Source: Cnuella takakiae
GTDB lineage: Bacteria; Bacteroidota; Bacteroidia; Chitinophagales; Chitinophagaceae
Reading direction: 5' to 3'
Assembly: GCF_001953305.1 (NCBI RefSeq)
Contig: NZ_MTFE01000010.1
Coordinates: forward strand, 3,520,237 to 3,584,236
Length of the DNA: 64,000 bases
In this document: positions 54,401 through 61,175 of the stretch, piece after piece
Position numbering within the stretch: position 1 is the first letter of the stretch
How the letters are laid out: the number at the start of each line of letters is the position of its first letter
The notes under the pieces: generated by a model
The model's database searches: none
The model's input: only the letters and a program-made list of their open reading frames with translations
Told to the model about the DNA's origin: nothing
Made by a program: the position numbers and the translations under genes

Positions 54401-55020
54401 TTGGTGAAATTGCTGAATTTAAAGGCGCATTGTATGGCATTACGGCAGCCGCTGAACAACAGGCTTCCATTGCTGCCCGCCACCTCAATGGCGACATTGC
54501 TTATGTGTACGAAGGATCGCTCCTGATGAACATCCTGAAGATGCACGGCACTGAACTATGCTCACTTGGTATTGCTGATATCCCCAACAACGACCCCGCC
54601 TACGAAGAGGTGGTATTTATCGATAAGGCAAAACGGTATTACAAAAAATGCATCATCCACAACGACCGGCTGGTGGGCGCCATACTCATTGGCGACAAAT
54701 CGGAGTTCCTGGAGTTCCGCGATTTGATTCAAAATAAAATTGAGCTCTCTGAGAAAAGGCTGGAGCTGTTGCGCTCAGGCAAAAAAGCGGAACCTGTTAT
54801 CGGTAAGCTGGTATGCTCCTGCGGTGGCGTGGGTGAAGGCAACCTGGAACAAAAGATCAGGGAAGGATGCACCACCCTTCCTGCCCTATGCCAGGCAGCC
54901 GGCGCCGGCATGGGTTGCGGCAGTTGCAAACCCGAAGTAAAAGCCATTTTGGACAAAGCACTGGCCGCAATGGAAACAGCGCAATTACCAACCATACCGC
55001 AGCAGGCACAAAGGGCATAA
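51487..55020 (+). CDS. nasA: assimilatory nitrate reductase fused to FAD diaphorase and BFD domain
   Basis: Predicted cytoplasmic Moco nitrate reductase with its own electron-input module, 1,177 residues from the ATG at 51487 (the frame opens at 51421; numbering below uses that start). N-terminal [4Fe-4S] site: Cys29, Cys32, Cys36 (CCYCGVGC) and Cys64 (GMLCSKG). Molybdopterin domain ~70-560 with the Mo-ligand Cys158 in RLCMSS; dinucleotide-binding domain ~580-710 (VLTTGRIRDQWHTMS). Then an NirB-like FAD/NAD(P)H oxidoreductase (~721-1060, IIIIGAGAGAFNF, VAIVGGGLLGIELA, YAVGEIAEFKG) and a C-terminal BFD [2Fe-2S] domain (~1130-1190, VCSCGGVGEGN, GCGSCKP). In Klebsiella the diaphorase is a separate protein. 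No Tat signal, which supports a cytoplasmic, assimilatory enzyme. Confidence 0.93.
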   Translation: MEFKTTCCYCGVGCGIVVQKDRNGKLQVSGDKDHPVNRGMLCSKGMNLHYTVMDQGDRLLYPEMRYNKMGQRQRVSWDSALERTAAVFKTLINKYGPDSVAFYASGQCLTEEYYVLNKLVKGFIGTNNIDTNSRLCMSSAVAAYKMSLGEDSVPVCYDDIELADCLFVTGANPAWCHPIIWRRVEAAKAANPGMKIIVADPRKTQTAAAADLFLQIRPGTDITLNHAIGRVLIETGDIDFDFIKNHTEGFDAYSAKVMERTVEEAAAICDVPAEDIRTAAALIGNAKGFLTMWTMGLNQSVIGVNKNLSLINLNLITGHIGKPGSGPFSLTGQPNAMGGREVGGLANLLPAHRNLANEADRKYVQGFWGGVEIGSKPGYSATEMFQALHDGRLKAIWILCTNPLLSLPDVRFAEEALSRAKFVVVQEISNKPETLRYADVVLPAAAWAEKEGTMTNAERRIAYLNKIVDAPGEALPDAAILCRFARKMGYPGFDYVNPSEIYAEHCRLTEGTSIDISGLNYEKLQAQRSVQWPFPKEETGAGTQRLFTDKQFYTPTKKAIIHPVADQNNSEALSPELPLVLTTGRIRDQWHTMSKTGKVSKLKQHIAQAFLEIHPADAAKRGIGEDQLVVISNGRGEVRVKAKLTDSIKKGVVFLPMHWGKILGNDANRANNVTSALIDPISKEPDFKYAAVQVSPYRKPAQKIIIIGAGAGAFNFVKTYRELNTEDEIEIFSKENTPFYNRVMLPDYISGTQQWHQLVKMKDEEESKYNITLHRGVSITEIDRQAKTVTDSKGIVHTYDVLLLATGSRPTVLPNLPKMEGIFTMRSRTDADSFIRHVRPENGKVAIVGGGLLGIELAASLREIGVEVMVISRISRLMDRQLDNLGSQLLKEELEDKGIDIRFNDEVDRFLGGSTLEGVRLKSGIDIPCQAIVMAIGTTPNIELARSCGLDTKRGVIVNDYLQTSDPNIYAVGEIAEFKGALYGITAAAEQQASIAARHLNGDIAYVYEGSLLMNILKMHGTELCSLGIADIPNNDPAYEEVVFIDKAKRYYKKCIIHNDRLVGAILIGDKSEFLEFRDLIQNKIELSEKRLELLRSGKKAEPVIGKLVCSCGGVGEGNLEQKIREGCTTLPALCQAAGAGMGCGSCKPEVKAILDKALAAMETAQLPTIPQQAQRA

Positions 55021-55057
55021 ATCAAAAATCGACACGGCCATCTCCAAAACAATTGAC

Positions 55058-56539
55058 ATGACCAAAACCACTACCTACCAGATCAATTTTACAGGAGGCA
55101 TTGTATCACCCGGAAGGCTTAAGGAAGTTTTAGGGGTAGCTACCAAAACCCTGATCAAAACAGTGCGTTTTGGCCTGCGCCAGCAATTGCTGTTGGATGT
55201 TCCTGTGAATGCCGCGGATGCTTTTGTAAAGTCTTGTAACGAAAAGCAAATCACCTGTGCTCCTCAAAAAGAGGCGGCACCCAACATGCTTTCCTCCTAC
55301 CCTGCGGCGAGCATCTTCAATAGCGATACCTGGATGCGGGAAGGTGTGTACAAAGACATTTTCAACCAGTTTAATTATACGCCTAAAGTCAAAATTAACA
55401 TCTGCGACAGCACCCAGAATCTGGTTCCTTTTTTCACTGGTCATATCAACTGGATCACCGCATCTGCCAACCATTTCTGGCACCTCTTCATTCGTTTCCC
55501 CAAAACCCAAACCCTCTATTGCTGGCCCGAGCAGGTGTACACCAACGATATTGCGGTACTATCCAAAAGAATAGAATCCGTATTGCTCCACAACCTGGAT
55601 GCATTTGCGCAGTCACCTACTACTGCGGGCAGTGCTTTATTTGCTGCCGTAAAAGAAATGGGATCTTATTCGGCAAAGTTTGCCGATACACCCTTATCGC
55701 TTCAACGCTTTTCTTTGCCTTATTACGAAGGATTCAACAAGGGAGAGTCGGGCTTGTGGCTGGGCCTGTACCGCAGGGATGAAGAATTCCCGGTTGCCTT
55801 TTTGCAGGAACTATGCGCCATTTGTACCGATGCAAAAATTGGCCAGTTGTACACCACACCATGGAAAAGCCTGATCATAAAAGGCATACCCAAGGAGGAC
55901 ATGGTGAAATTCGACTGGGTGTTGGGCAAGTACCGGATCAATGTACGCCATGCCGCCAACGAACTGGCCTGGCAGGTGGAAGACGGTGACGACAGTGGCC
56001 TGCTGATCAAACGGCACCTGATCAGGCATTTCGACAAGGAAGATGTGCGCACTTTCGGGTTGAGTTTTGGCGTGCAAAGCCGCCCAACTTCCAGCATGTT
56101 TGGTTCCATCATCATTCGCAAGCAGCAGAACAAAAATCCGCACAAATTAAAATCGCTGGAGCGCTTCGACCTGCTCCATACCCGCGACTTCAATCCTAAC
56201 GCCTCCGATCTCGTGCTGTTCCGAGAAGGACTGGAAAAGGAGTATCTGGGCACCTACCTGGTATCGCTGTGCAAAATGTTTTACGAGCAGCAGGAAGCCA
56301 AACTGGATATTGCCGCCCATCCGAAGGCAGTAGCTCCAACTCCCGTTGCTACCTCCCGCATCCTGCACCAGTGCAAACATTGCTTGACCATTTACGATGA
56401 ACAGGAAGGCGATAGCACACAAGGTATTGAGGCAGGCACTTCTTTTTACAACCTCCCCACTAGCTACGTATGTCCTACATGTGACAGTGGAATAGAAGAT
56501 TTCAAAACGGTGGAAAGCAGCAGCTTACAACTGGCTTAG
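55058..56539 (+). CDS. rubredoxin-tailed protein with siroheme-reductase-like body lacking cofactor cysteines
   Basis: 493 residues. The C-terminus is a rubredoxin domain (~437-493) with the four iron ligands Cys439, Cys442 (CKHC) and Cys472, Cys475 (CPTC). The preceding ~430 residues recall the ferredoxin-like half-domains of nitrite/sulfite reductases: GGIVSPGRLKEVLGVATKTLIK then FGLRQQLLLDVP, and KIGQLYTTPWKSLIIKGI further on. The siroheme/[4Fe-4S] pattern Cys-x5-Cys...Cys-x3-Cys is absent. It starts 37 bp after the nitrate reductase fusion, so it probably passes electrons to, matures or regulates that enzyme or NirBD. Rubredoxin domain is certain; the homology of the body is a by-eye judgement. 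Confidence 0.75.
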   Translation: MTKTTTYQINFTGGIVSPGRLKEVLGVATKTLIKTVRFGLRQQLLLDVPVNAADAFVKSCNEKQITCAPQKEAAPNMLSSYPAASIFNSDTWMREGVYKDIFNQFNYTPKVKINICDSTQNLVPFFTGHINWITASANHFWHLFIRFPKTQTLYCWPEQVYTNDIAVLSKRIESVLLHNLDAFAQSPTTAGSALFAAVKEMGSYSAKFADTPLSLQRFSLPYYEGFNKGESGLWLGLYRRDEEFPVAFLQELCAICTDAKIGQLYTTPWKSLIIKGIPKEDMVKFDWVLGKYRINVRHAANELAWQVEDGDDSGLLIKRHLIRHFDKEDVRTFGLSFGVQSRPTSSMFGSIIIRKQQNKNPHKLKSLERFDLLHTRDFNPNASDLVLFREGLEKEYLGTYLVSLCKMFYEQQEAKLDIAAHPKAVAPTPVATSRILHQCKHCLTIYDEQEGDSTQGIEAGTSFYNLPTSYVCPTCDSGIEDFKTVESSSLQLA

Positions 56540-57100
56540 GTCTTCTGGTGTATTGAAGTTCAGGAAGGCAGGATCATCTCCCACCGGGATGATTTTTGTT
56601 TTTAAATACGACAGCACATGGTGCATGCTGAAGCGTTGGAGCAATCCTTGTAGTACCAGTTGCAATACATGATGTAAACCATCGGCCCGATACCAAGCAC
56701 ACAGGGGTTCTACTTGATCATCATGTTTGAAAAGTATGGCTTGTGCATCATTTTCCTTTGATGCATCGATGATTTGCTGTAAGAAATAAGGTTTCATCTC
56801 CTGCATATCCACAGCCAGCACCAGCAGGTCTTCGGCTGGCATTGCCAAATTAACGGAGAGTATACCTTTTAACGGCCCGCCTACTTGTAAGGACGGGTCA
56901 TCGCAAATAAGCGTAGCGCCTGGCAGCACTTGTTGGTAATCCAATATATTATGACCTGCCACTGATACAACATAAGATAGCCCGCAATCCTTCATCAGGG
57001 CTGCAGTATGCATAACCCAATGTTTCCCGTTGCGCAATAGCAATCCCTTGTCGCTACCCATTCGGGAACTGGCACCACCACAAAGAATTACTCCAGTCAT
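56525..57100 (-). CDS. mobA: molybdenum cofactor guanylyltransferase
   Basis: Predicted MobA, 191 residues from the ATG at 57100; the longer frame to 57265 reads into the hairpin array and is rejected. It attaches GMP to Mo-molybdopterin to form the MGD cofactor used by nitrate reductases of this class. The nucleotide-binding start TGVILCGGASSRMGSDKG and the later LAVDMQEM metal site are clear; LCAWYRAD and PVGDDPAFLNFNTPEDL match the C-terminus. It converges on the rubredoxin gene and overlaps its end by 15 bp. Confidence 0.92.
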   Translation of the reverse strand: MTGVILCGGASSRMGSDKGLLLRNGKHWVMHTAALMKDCGLSYVVSVAGHNILDYQQVLPGATLICDDPSLQVGGPLKGILSVNLAMPAEDLLVLAVDMQEMKPYFLQQIIDASKENDAQAILFKHDDQVEPLCAWYRADGLHHVLQLVLQGLLQRFSMHHVLSYLKTKIIPVGDDPAFLNFNTPEDLSQL

Positions 57101-57148
57101 AAAGAATTTTAAAATTCTATTTGAAACAGAATGATGCTCTTTTAAAGA

Positions 57149-57357
57149 CAGAGCCCGTAGGGCTCTAATTTTAATAGCCGCCGGTGCAACCGGCGGATGC
57201 AACGAAATAACGACCACAGTGAGCTCAACCCCGTAGGGGTTGAACCTTTCGTTTTTGTTGTTCAACCCCTACGGGGTTAGCCGTTTCAATTCAAGGCGGA
57301 CTACTGTTACCGCCGGTTACACCGGCGGCTATTCAGATTAAAGCCCTACGGGCTTTG
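57149..57357. repeat. mirror-ordered array of six perfect hairpins
   Basis: Six short palindromes, each with a 3-nt loop: A 57150-57166 (7-bp stem, loop GTA), B 57178-57196 (8 bp, GCA), C 57225-57243 (8 bp, GTA), C' 57264-57278 (6 bp, TAC), B' 57310-57328 (8 bp, TAC), A' 57340-57356 (7 bp, TAC). The order A-B-C-C'-B'-A' makes the whole element a large imperfect palindrome; the outer 48 bp on each side (57149-57196 and 57310-57357) are inverted copies with only a few differences. The GTAG core resembles REP elements. No gene in the array and no transposase nearby. Confidence 0.92.
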
Positions 57358-57550
57358 ATGGCACTGCATCGCCAAACCATCACACAAATATTTTATTACA
57401 ACAGCATATTTAAACTGGATGAAAAAACCAGGAGCGCATGCTGATTTTACTGCCTTATAATCGACTAAGCTCACCCTGCCTTATGGAGCTTGATACTTGC
57501 AGCATGCAGCTTGAATCTTGTAGCTTAAAATCTGCAACCTCCCCCGTCAA
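57358..57550. other. spacer with degenerate tandem repeat, moaCB side
   Basis: Remainder of the 450-bp gap between mobA and the moaC-moaB fusion. It holds two 17-mers, AGCTTGATACTTGCAGC (57487-57503) and AGCTTGAATCTTGTAGC (57508-57524), 14 of 17 bases identical, and no gene. The promoter of mobA must lie within or beyond the hairpin array. Confidence 0.6.
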
Positions 57551-58465
57551 TCAATCCTCCGTATGCCTTAACCCTTCCGCCACTTTAAAAATGTGCGTGA
57601 TATAGGGAAACACTGCATCCATGGTTTCCTCTGCACCGCGGGTACTGCCCGGCAGGGTAAGCACCAGGGTGTTTTGAATAAACCCTGCTACCCCCCTTGA
57701 TAACATGGCATAAGGCGTGCGCTCCTGCCCATAGCTGCGGGCAGCTTCCATGATACCGGGAATCTGCCTATCCAATAAAGGCGTAATGGCTTCTGGTGTT
57801 ACATCACGGCGGTACAAGCCAGTACCGCCACAAAAGATTACAAGGTTGAAATTTTCATTCGCCAGCTGGCGAGCCTTGTCCTGTATGGTTTGAAAATCAT
57901 CGGGGATGATGGTATAGGAAGCAGTGGTCAAACCATGCGCTTCCATCTTTTGCATAATGGCCTTACCAGCAAAGTCCTGCTTGGTGCCAGCCGATACGCT
58001 GTCGGAACAAACCACCACGGCAGCAAGGATATCAAGTTGCAAACCCTTGCTATCCGATTTGCCACCTTTCTTGGATGCCAGTTTGATATTTGCGATTTCC
58101 ACCTCTTTATCAATAGGCTTCAGCATGTCGTATAGGGTGAGCGCAGTAATGGCCGCACCATGCATGGCTTCCACCTCCACACCGGTGCGGTAAATGGTAT
58201 GCACTTCAACAGAGATGGTTATGCGCAAACCTTCTATTGCATAAGCGATAGCGGCATATTCCACTGGCAGCGGGTGGCAATCCGGAATTACATCACTGGT
58301 CTTTTTGATGGCCAGCAAACCAGCTGCACGGCCAAATTCAAACACATCACCCTTGGGCACTTGCTTGTTCTGAATGGCACCAATTGTTTCCGGCTTTGAA
58401 ACCTGCAACACAGCTGTGGCAACGGCCTTGCGCAGGGTAGTGACTTTATGGGTAATGTTTACCAT
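57551..58465 (-). CDS. moaCB: bifunctional molybdenum cofactor protein MoaC-MoaB/MogA
   Basis: Fusion of two Moco enzymes, 304 residues. Residues ~1-147 are MoaC (cyclic pyranopterin monophosphate synthase): KGDVFEFGRAAGLLAIKKTSDVIPDCHPLP region and EVEAMHGAAITALTLYDM hold the conserved Lys, His and Asp residues. Residues ~150-304 are MoaB/MogA (molybdopterin adenylyltransferase): VVVCSDSVSAG, FCGGTGLYRRDVTPEA, and the closing LPGSTRGAEE. It would act after MoaA and again after MoaD/E. No moaA lies in the window. Confidence 0.93.
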   Translation of the reverse strand: MVNITHKVTTLRKAVATAVLQVSKPETIGAIQNKQVPKGDVFEFGRAAGLLAIKKTSDVIPDCHPLPVEYAAIAYAIEGLRITISVEVHTIYRTGVEVEAMHGAAITALTLYDMLKPIDKEVEIANIKLASKKGGKSDSKGLQLDILAAVVVCSDSVSAGTKQDFAGKAIMQKMEAHGLTTASYTIIPDDFQTIQDKARQLANENFNLVIFCGGTGLYRRDVTPEAITPLLDRQIPGIMEAARSYGQERTPYAMLSRGVAGFIQNTLVLTLPGSTRGAEETMDAVFPYITHIFKVAEGLRHTED

Positions 58466-58507
58466 GATGAGTGATGAGGGATGAATAATGAGTAAGGATC
58501 AGGGGGC

Positions 58508-58535
58508 GGGTATTAGATATTGGGTATTAGGTATT
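58508..58535. repeat. tandem 14-mer in the moaE-moaCB gap
   Basis: GGGTATTAGATATT followed directly by GGGTATTAGGTATT, 13 of 14 bases identical, inside a 134-bp low-complexity spacer that also has repeated ATGAGTGATGA-like units. No gene or terminator seen. Confidence 0.75.
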
Positions 58536-58599
58536 TGGAACCTGACGCTTATATAACAAGGCCTTTTGAGTTTTTGAGCAAAGCCTTAAATCCAAAATC

Positions 58600-59043
58600 C
58601 TACTGGTTGACTTTCCACTGGTGGGTTTCGTCTTCAAAAACTTCCTTGCCCCAAACAGGCAGTTCGGCTTTGATGCGCTCCACTACTTCGGTACAGGCAT
58701 CGATGGCCATCCGTCGGTGGTTGGAAGAAGTAAAAACAAACAAACAGATTTCCCCTGCGGCAACGGTTCCCAGGCTATGGTGCACGTGCATACAGGTTAG
58801 ATTGTACTTGCTGAAGGTTTCCTCCCGGATGGCATGCATCTTTTCCATGGCCATGTCCTCGTAGGTGGTATACTCGATTGCGGAAACGGCTTTTCCGTCA
58901 ATGGTGTCTGCCCGCACCTGGCCCAGGAAAATGCTGTGCGCACCAATATCCGTCTTGGTGCTGTGCTTTTGAATACTGTCGGCAATAAAGCTTGCAGGAA
59001 TGGATCCTACTGTAAATATGTTTTTGGGCTTGCGCTCGCTCAT
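58600..59043 (-). CDS. moaE: molybdopterin synthase catalytic subunit
   Basis: Predicted MoaE, 147 residues. With MoaD it inserts two sulfurs into cyclic pyranopterin monophosphate to give molybdopterin. Signatures: GAHSIFLGQVRAD, IEYTTYEDMA, VHHSLGTVAAGEICLFVFTSSNHRR, and the catalytic ELPVWGKEVFED with the essential lysine. It is one base from the moeB-like stop, part of a tight minus-strand operon with moeB, moaD, TSUP and moeA. Confidence 0.94.
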   Translation of the reverse strand: MSERKPKNIFTVGSIPASFIADSIQKHSTKTDIGAHSIFLGQVRADTIDGKAVSAIEYTTYEDMAMEKMHAIREETFSKYNLTCMHVHHSLGTVAAGEICLFVFTSSNHRRMAIDACTEVVERIKAELPVWGKEVFEDETHQWKVNQ

Positions 59044-59044
59044 C

Positions 59045-60151
59045 TTATTTGCTTTGATTGATGGCCGAAAGGGCCATGATGCCTCCTTTAAGGCTATATA
59101 GTTTTTGTCCGGCAGGTGCCCACTGGCTCAGCAGCCGCACCGCCTCGATGCTGCGGATGCCATGGTGACAAACCACTACCACCTCTTTCCCTTCTACCTG
59201 TGCGCTCCTATTGCGCAGCTCGGAAAGGGGCAGGCGCTGGTGCGGTACAGGCAGCTCGGGCCTTTCCTGAAGTTCCCTTACATCAACGAAAACGGCCCCC
59301 TGCTCCATCAGGGTAGGTAGCTCCCTTGAACCAATTTCGGCTACATCTCTTGCACCACAGTACCACTCGTAATTGGTCAGCAGGAATGCCTGCCGGTCTG
59401 CAGGCCCGGTGCGGGAAGCTGAAGGTGCCACCTCCATGATCCAACTGCTGCCTGTCTTAAGGTCGAAGTGCAACATACCCTTTGATAGCAGTGCACCAAC
59501 CCCGGTTAGGTACTTGATCACTTCAGCTGCCTGGAGGGTGCCGATGATGCCAGGCAGTACGCCCAGTACACCTGCCTGTGCACAATTGGGCACTTCATGT
59601 TCGCCGGGCGGCTCAGGAAAAATATCACGGTAGTTAATGCCTGCGGTGCCATTTGCACCTGCATGCAGTACCGCAAGCTGGCCTTCCCACTGGGTAAGGG
59701 CTGCCATCACCAGGGGCTTTTGCATGAGTGCGCACGCATCATTAAGCATATAGCGGGTGGCAAAATTGTCGGTACAATCCACCACGATATCATACTTGGG
59801 CAACAGCTCCAGCGCCAGCACGTTGTGCAGGTAAAAAGGATATTGTTTTACCTCCACCTCCGGGTTGATGCGGTGCACCGCTTTTGCAGCGGCTTTTACC
59901 TTCAGGTGCTCCACATCCTCCAAACTGTATAACACCTGCCGGTGCAGGTTGGACAGCGACACCACATCGCCATCGGCAATACCGATATAACCAACACCCG
60001 CCGCAGCCAGGTATTGCAACACGGGGCAACCCAGCCCACCGGCACCCACCACCAACACCTTGGCATCAGCTAGAAGCTCTTGCCCCTGCTCGCCTATTTC
60101 AGGCAGCAGCACCTGGCGTTGGTAGCGCTCACTATGTACGTTTATTTTCAT
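59045..60151 (-). CDS. moeB: MoeB/ThiF adenylyltransferase fused to rhodanese
   Basis: Predicted E1-like enzyme that adenylates the C-terminal glycine of MoaD, 368 residues. N-terminal ThiF/MoeB domain (~1-250): VLVVGAGGLGCPVLQYLAAAGVG, ADGDVVSLSNLHRQ, VVDCTDNFATRY, NCAQAGVLGVLPG. C-terminal rhodanese domain (~275-368) with the persulfide loop CHHGIRSIEA. The fusion, as in MOCS3 and many bacteria, both activates MoaD and supplies sulfur. The ATG at 60149-60151 directly abuts the moaD stop codon. Confidence 0.94.
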   Translation of the reverse strand: MKINVHSERYQRQVLLPEIGEQGQELLADAKVLVVGAGGLGCPVLQYLAAAGVGYIGIADGDVVSLSNLHRQVLYSLEDVEHLKVKAAAKAVHRINPEVEVKQYPFYLHNVLALELLPKYDIVVDCTDNFATRYMLNDACALMQKPLVMAALTQWEGQLAVLHAGANGTAGINYRDIFPEPPGEHEVPNCAQAGVLGVLPGIIGTLQAAEVIKYLTGVGALLSKGMLHFDLKTGSSWIMEVAPSASRTGPADRQAFLLTNYEWYCGARDVAEIGSRELPTLMEQGAVFVDVRELQERPELPVPHQRLPLSELRNRSAQVEGKEVVVVCHHGIRSIEAVRLLSQWAPAGQKLYSLKGGIMALSAINQSK

Positions 60152-60394
60152 TTAACCTCCGGAAAATGGTGGTAAAAAAGCAAGGGTACTTCCTTCCTGT
60201 ACAGGCGCATTGCTGCGCAGTAACTGCTTGTTCAAGGCAAGAGCATATTTGCGTTCGGACAGCTGCGGAAACTGCTGCAGTACCGCATGCTGCACGGCAT
60301 CGGTATCGCTGCAATCAGCAACCTCCACAGAACCTTTGCCAGTGATTTCGGCAAGCGCACCAAAAAACAAAACTGTCGTCTTCATTGCCTGCAT
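60152..60394 (-). CDS. moaD: molybdopterin synthase sulfur-carrier subunit
   Basis: Predicted ubiquitin-like sulfur carrier, 80 residues, ending in the diagnostic Gly-Gly (PPFSGG) that is adenylated by MoeB and thiocarboxylated. KTTVLFFGALAEITGKG forms the first strands; EGSTLAFLPPFSGG the tail. Stop codon directly abuts the MoeB start, and the ATG directly follows the TSUP-gene stop, so it is a core operon member. Start could be the second ATG, three codons in (MKTTVLFF). Confidence 0.9.
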   Translation of the reverse strand: MQAMKTTVLFFGALAEITGKGSVEVADCSDTDAVQHAVLQQFPQLSERKYALALNKQLLRSNAPVQEGSTLAFLPPFSGG

Positions 60395-61132
60395 TTATGC
60401 CTGTGTAAATAATAATTTGTAAACCGCCAGCAACAGCACCGATGCCAATATCTGTTGCAGCACCGGCTGCTTGAACTTCTTTGCCCCGAAATAGGCGCCG
60501 AGCAAACCGCCTGCAAAAGCAAGGGCTACAAAAAGCACCATATCCTGGCTGATGCTGATGCCTTTTACCAGTTGCCCCGCCAGCCCCGATAAAGAGTTGA
60601 CAAAAATAAACAGGGCACTGATAGCGGCTGTTTGTTTCTGGTTGGCCCATCCCAGCAGCAATACTACCGGCGACAATATGATGCCGCCGCCAATGCCGAT
60701 CAATCCTGAAAGCAGACCGATACCCGCACCAATGGCCAGCGATAAACCCAGGTGTTCCTTTCGCCTGGGCGTATCTGGCATGTTGCGGAAAATAAAAAAG
60801 CGCAATACGGGTATCAGCAACAGCAGCCCAAGGATCTTCTTATATATAGCTGCATCGATGCTTACCAATCCGCCTACAAATGCCATGGGTATGGAGGCCA
60901 GTGCCAGCGGCCAAAACAGCTTCCAGCGAAAATGACCTGCCCGGTAAAACTGAATGAATGAAACACTGGCCACAAAAAGGTTTAGCAGCAAGGCTGTTGG
61001 TTTCATCACCGCTGGCGACACGCTGAACAGTGCCATCAGGGCAAGATAGCCGCTAGCCCCGCCGTGCCCTACAGAGGCATACAGGAAGGCTACGCCAAAC
61101 AACAAACAACAAAAAAGCACCAGGTGATCCAT
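60395..61132 (-). CDS. TSUP (TauE/SafE) family membrane permease
   Basis: Predicted inner-membrane transporter, 245 residues, with about eight helices in two repeats. Family features: LYASVGHGGASGYLA near the N-terminus and GLLSGLIGIGGGIILSPVVLL in the second repeat. TSUP proteins move sulfite, sulfonates or other small oxyanions. Placed between moeA and moaD with a stop that abuts the moaD start, it may move molybdate or a sulfur oxyanion needed by the Moco pathway. No modABC genes are in the window. Family is firm; substrate is inference. Confidence 0.88.
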   Translation of the reverse strand: MDHLVLFCCLLFGVAFLYASVGHGGASGYLALMALFSVSPAVMKPTALLLNLFVASVSFIQFYRAGHFRWKLFWPLALASIPMAFVGGLVSIDAAIYKKILGLLLLIPVLRFFIFRNMPDTPRRKEHLGLSLAIGAGIGLLSGLIGIGGGIILSPVVLLLGWANQKQTAAISALFIFVNSLSGLAGQLVKGISISQDMVLFVALAFAGGLLGAYFGAKKFKQPVLQQILASVLLLAVYKLLFTQA

Positions 61133-61175
61133 TCAGGTCAATTTTTTCATTTACAAGCACAAGCACAGTTGCAAT

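Noticed and set aside
51487-55020. Respiratory or periplasmic (Nap/Nar) nitrate reductase
   Set aside because: No Tat signal, no NarH/NarI or NapB partners, and a C-terminal NAD(P)H module point to an assimilatory cytoplasmic enzyme.
57101-57265. N-terminal extension of mobA into the hairpin array
   Set aside because: The canonical MobA start TGVILCGG begins at the ATG at 57100; the extension is encoded by repeat DNA.
57149-57357. CRISPR array
   Set aside because: Hairpins differ in sequence, occur in inverted pairs and are not separated by unique spacers of constant length; no cas genes.
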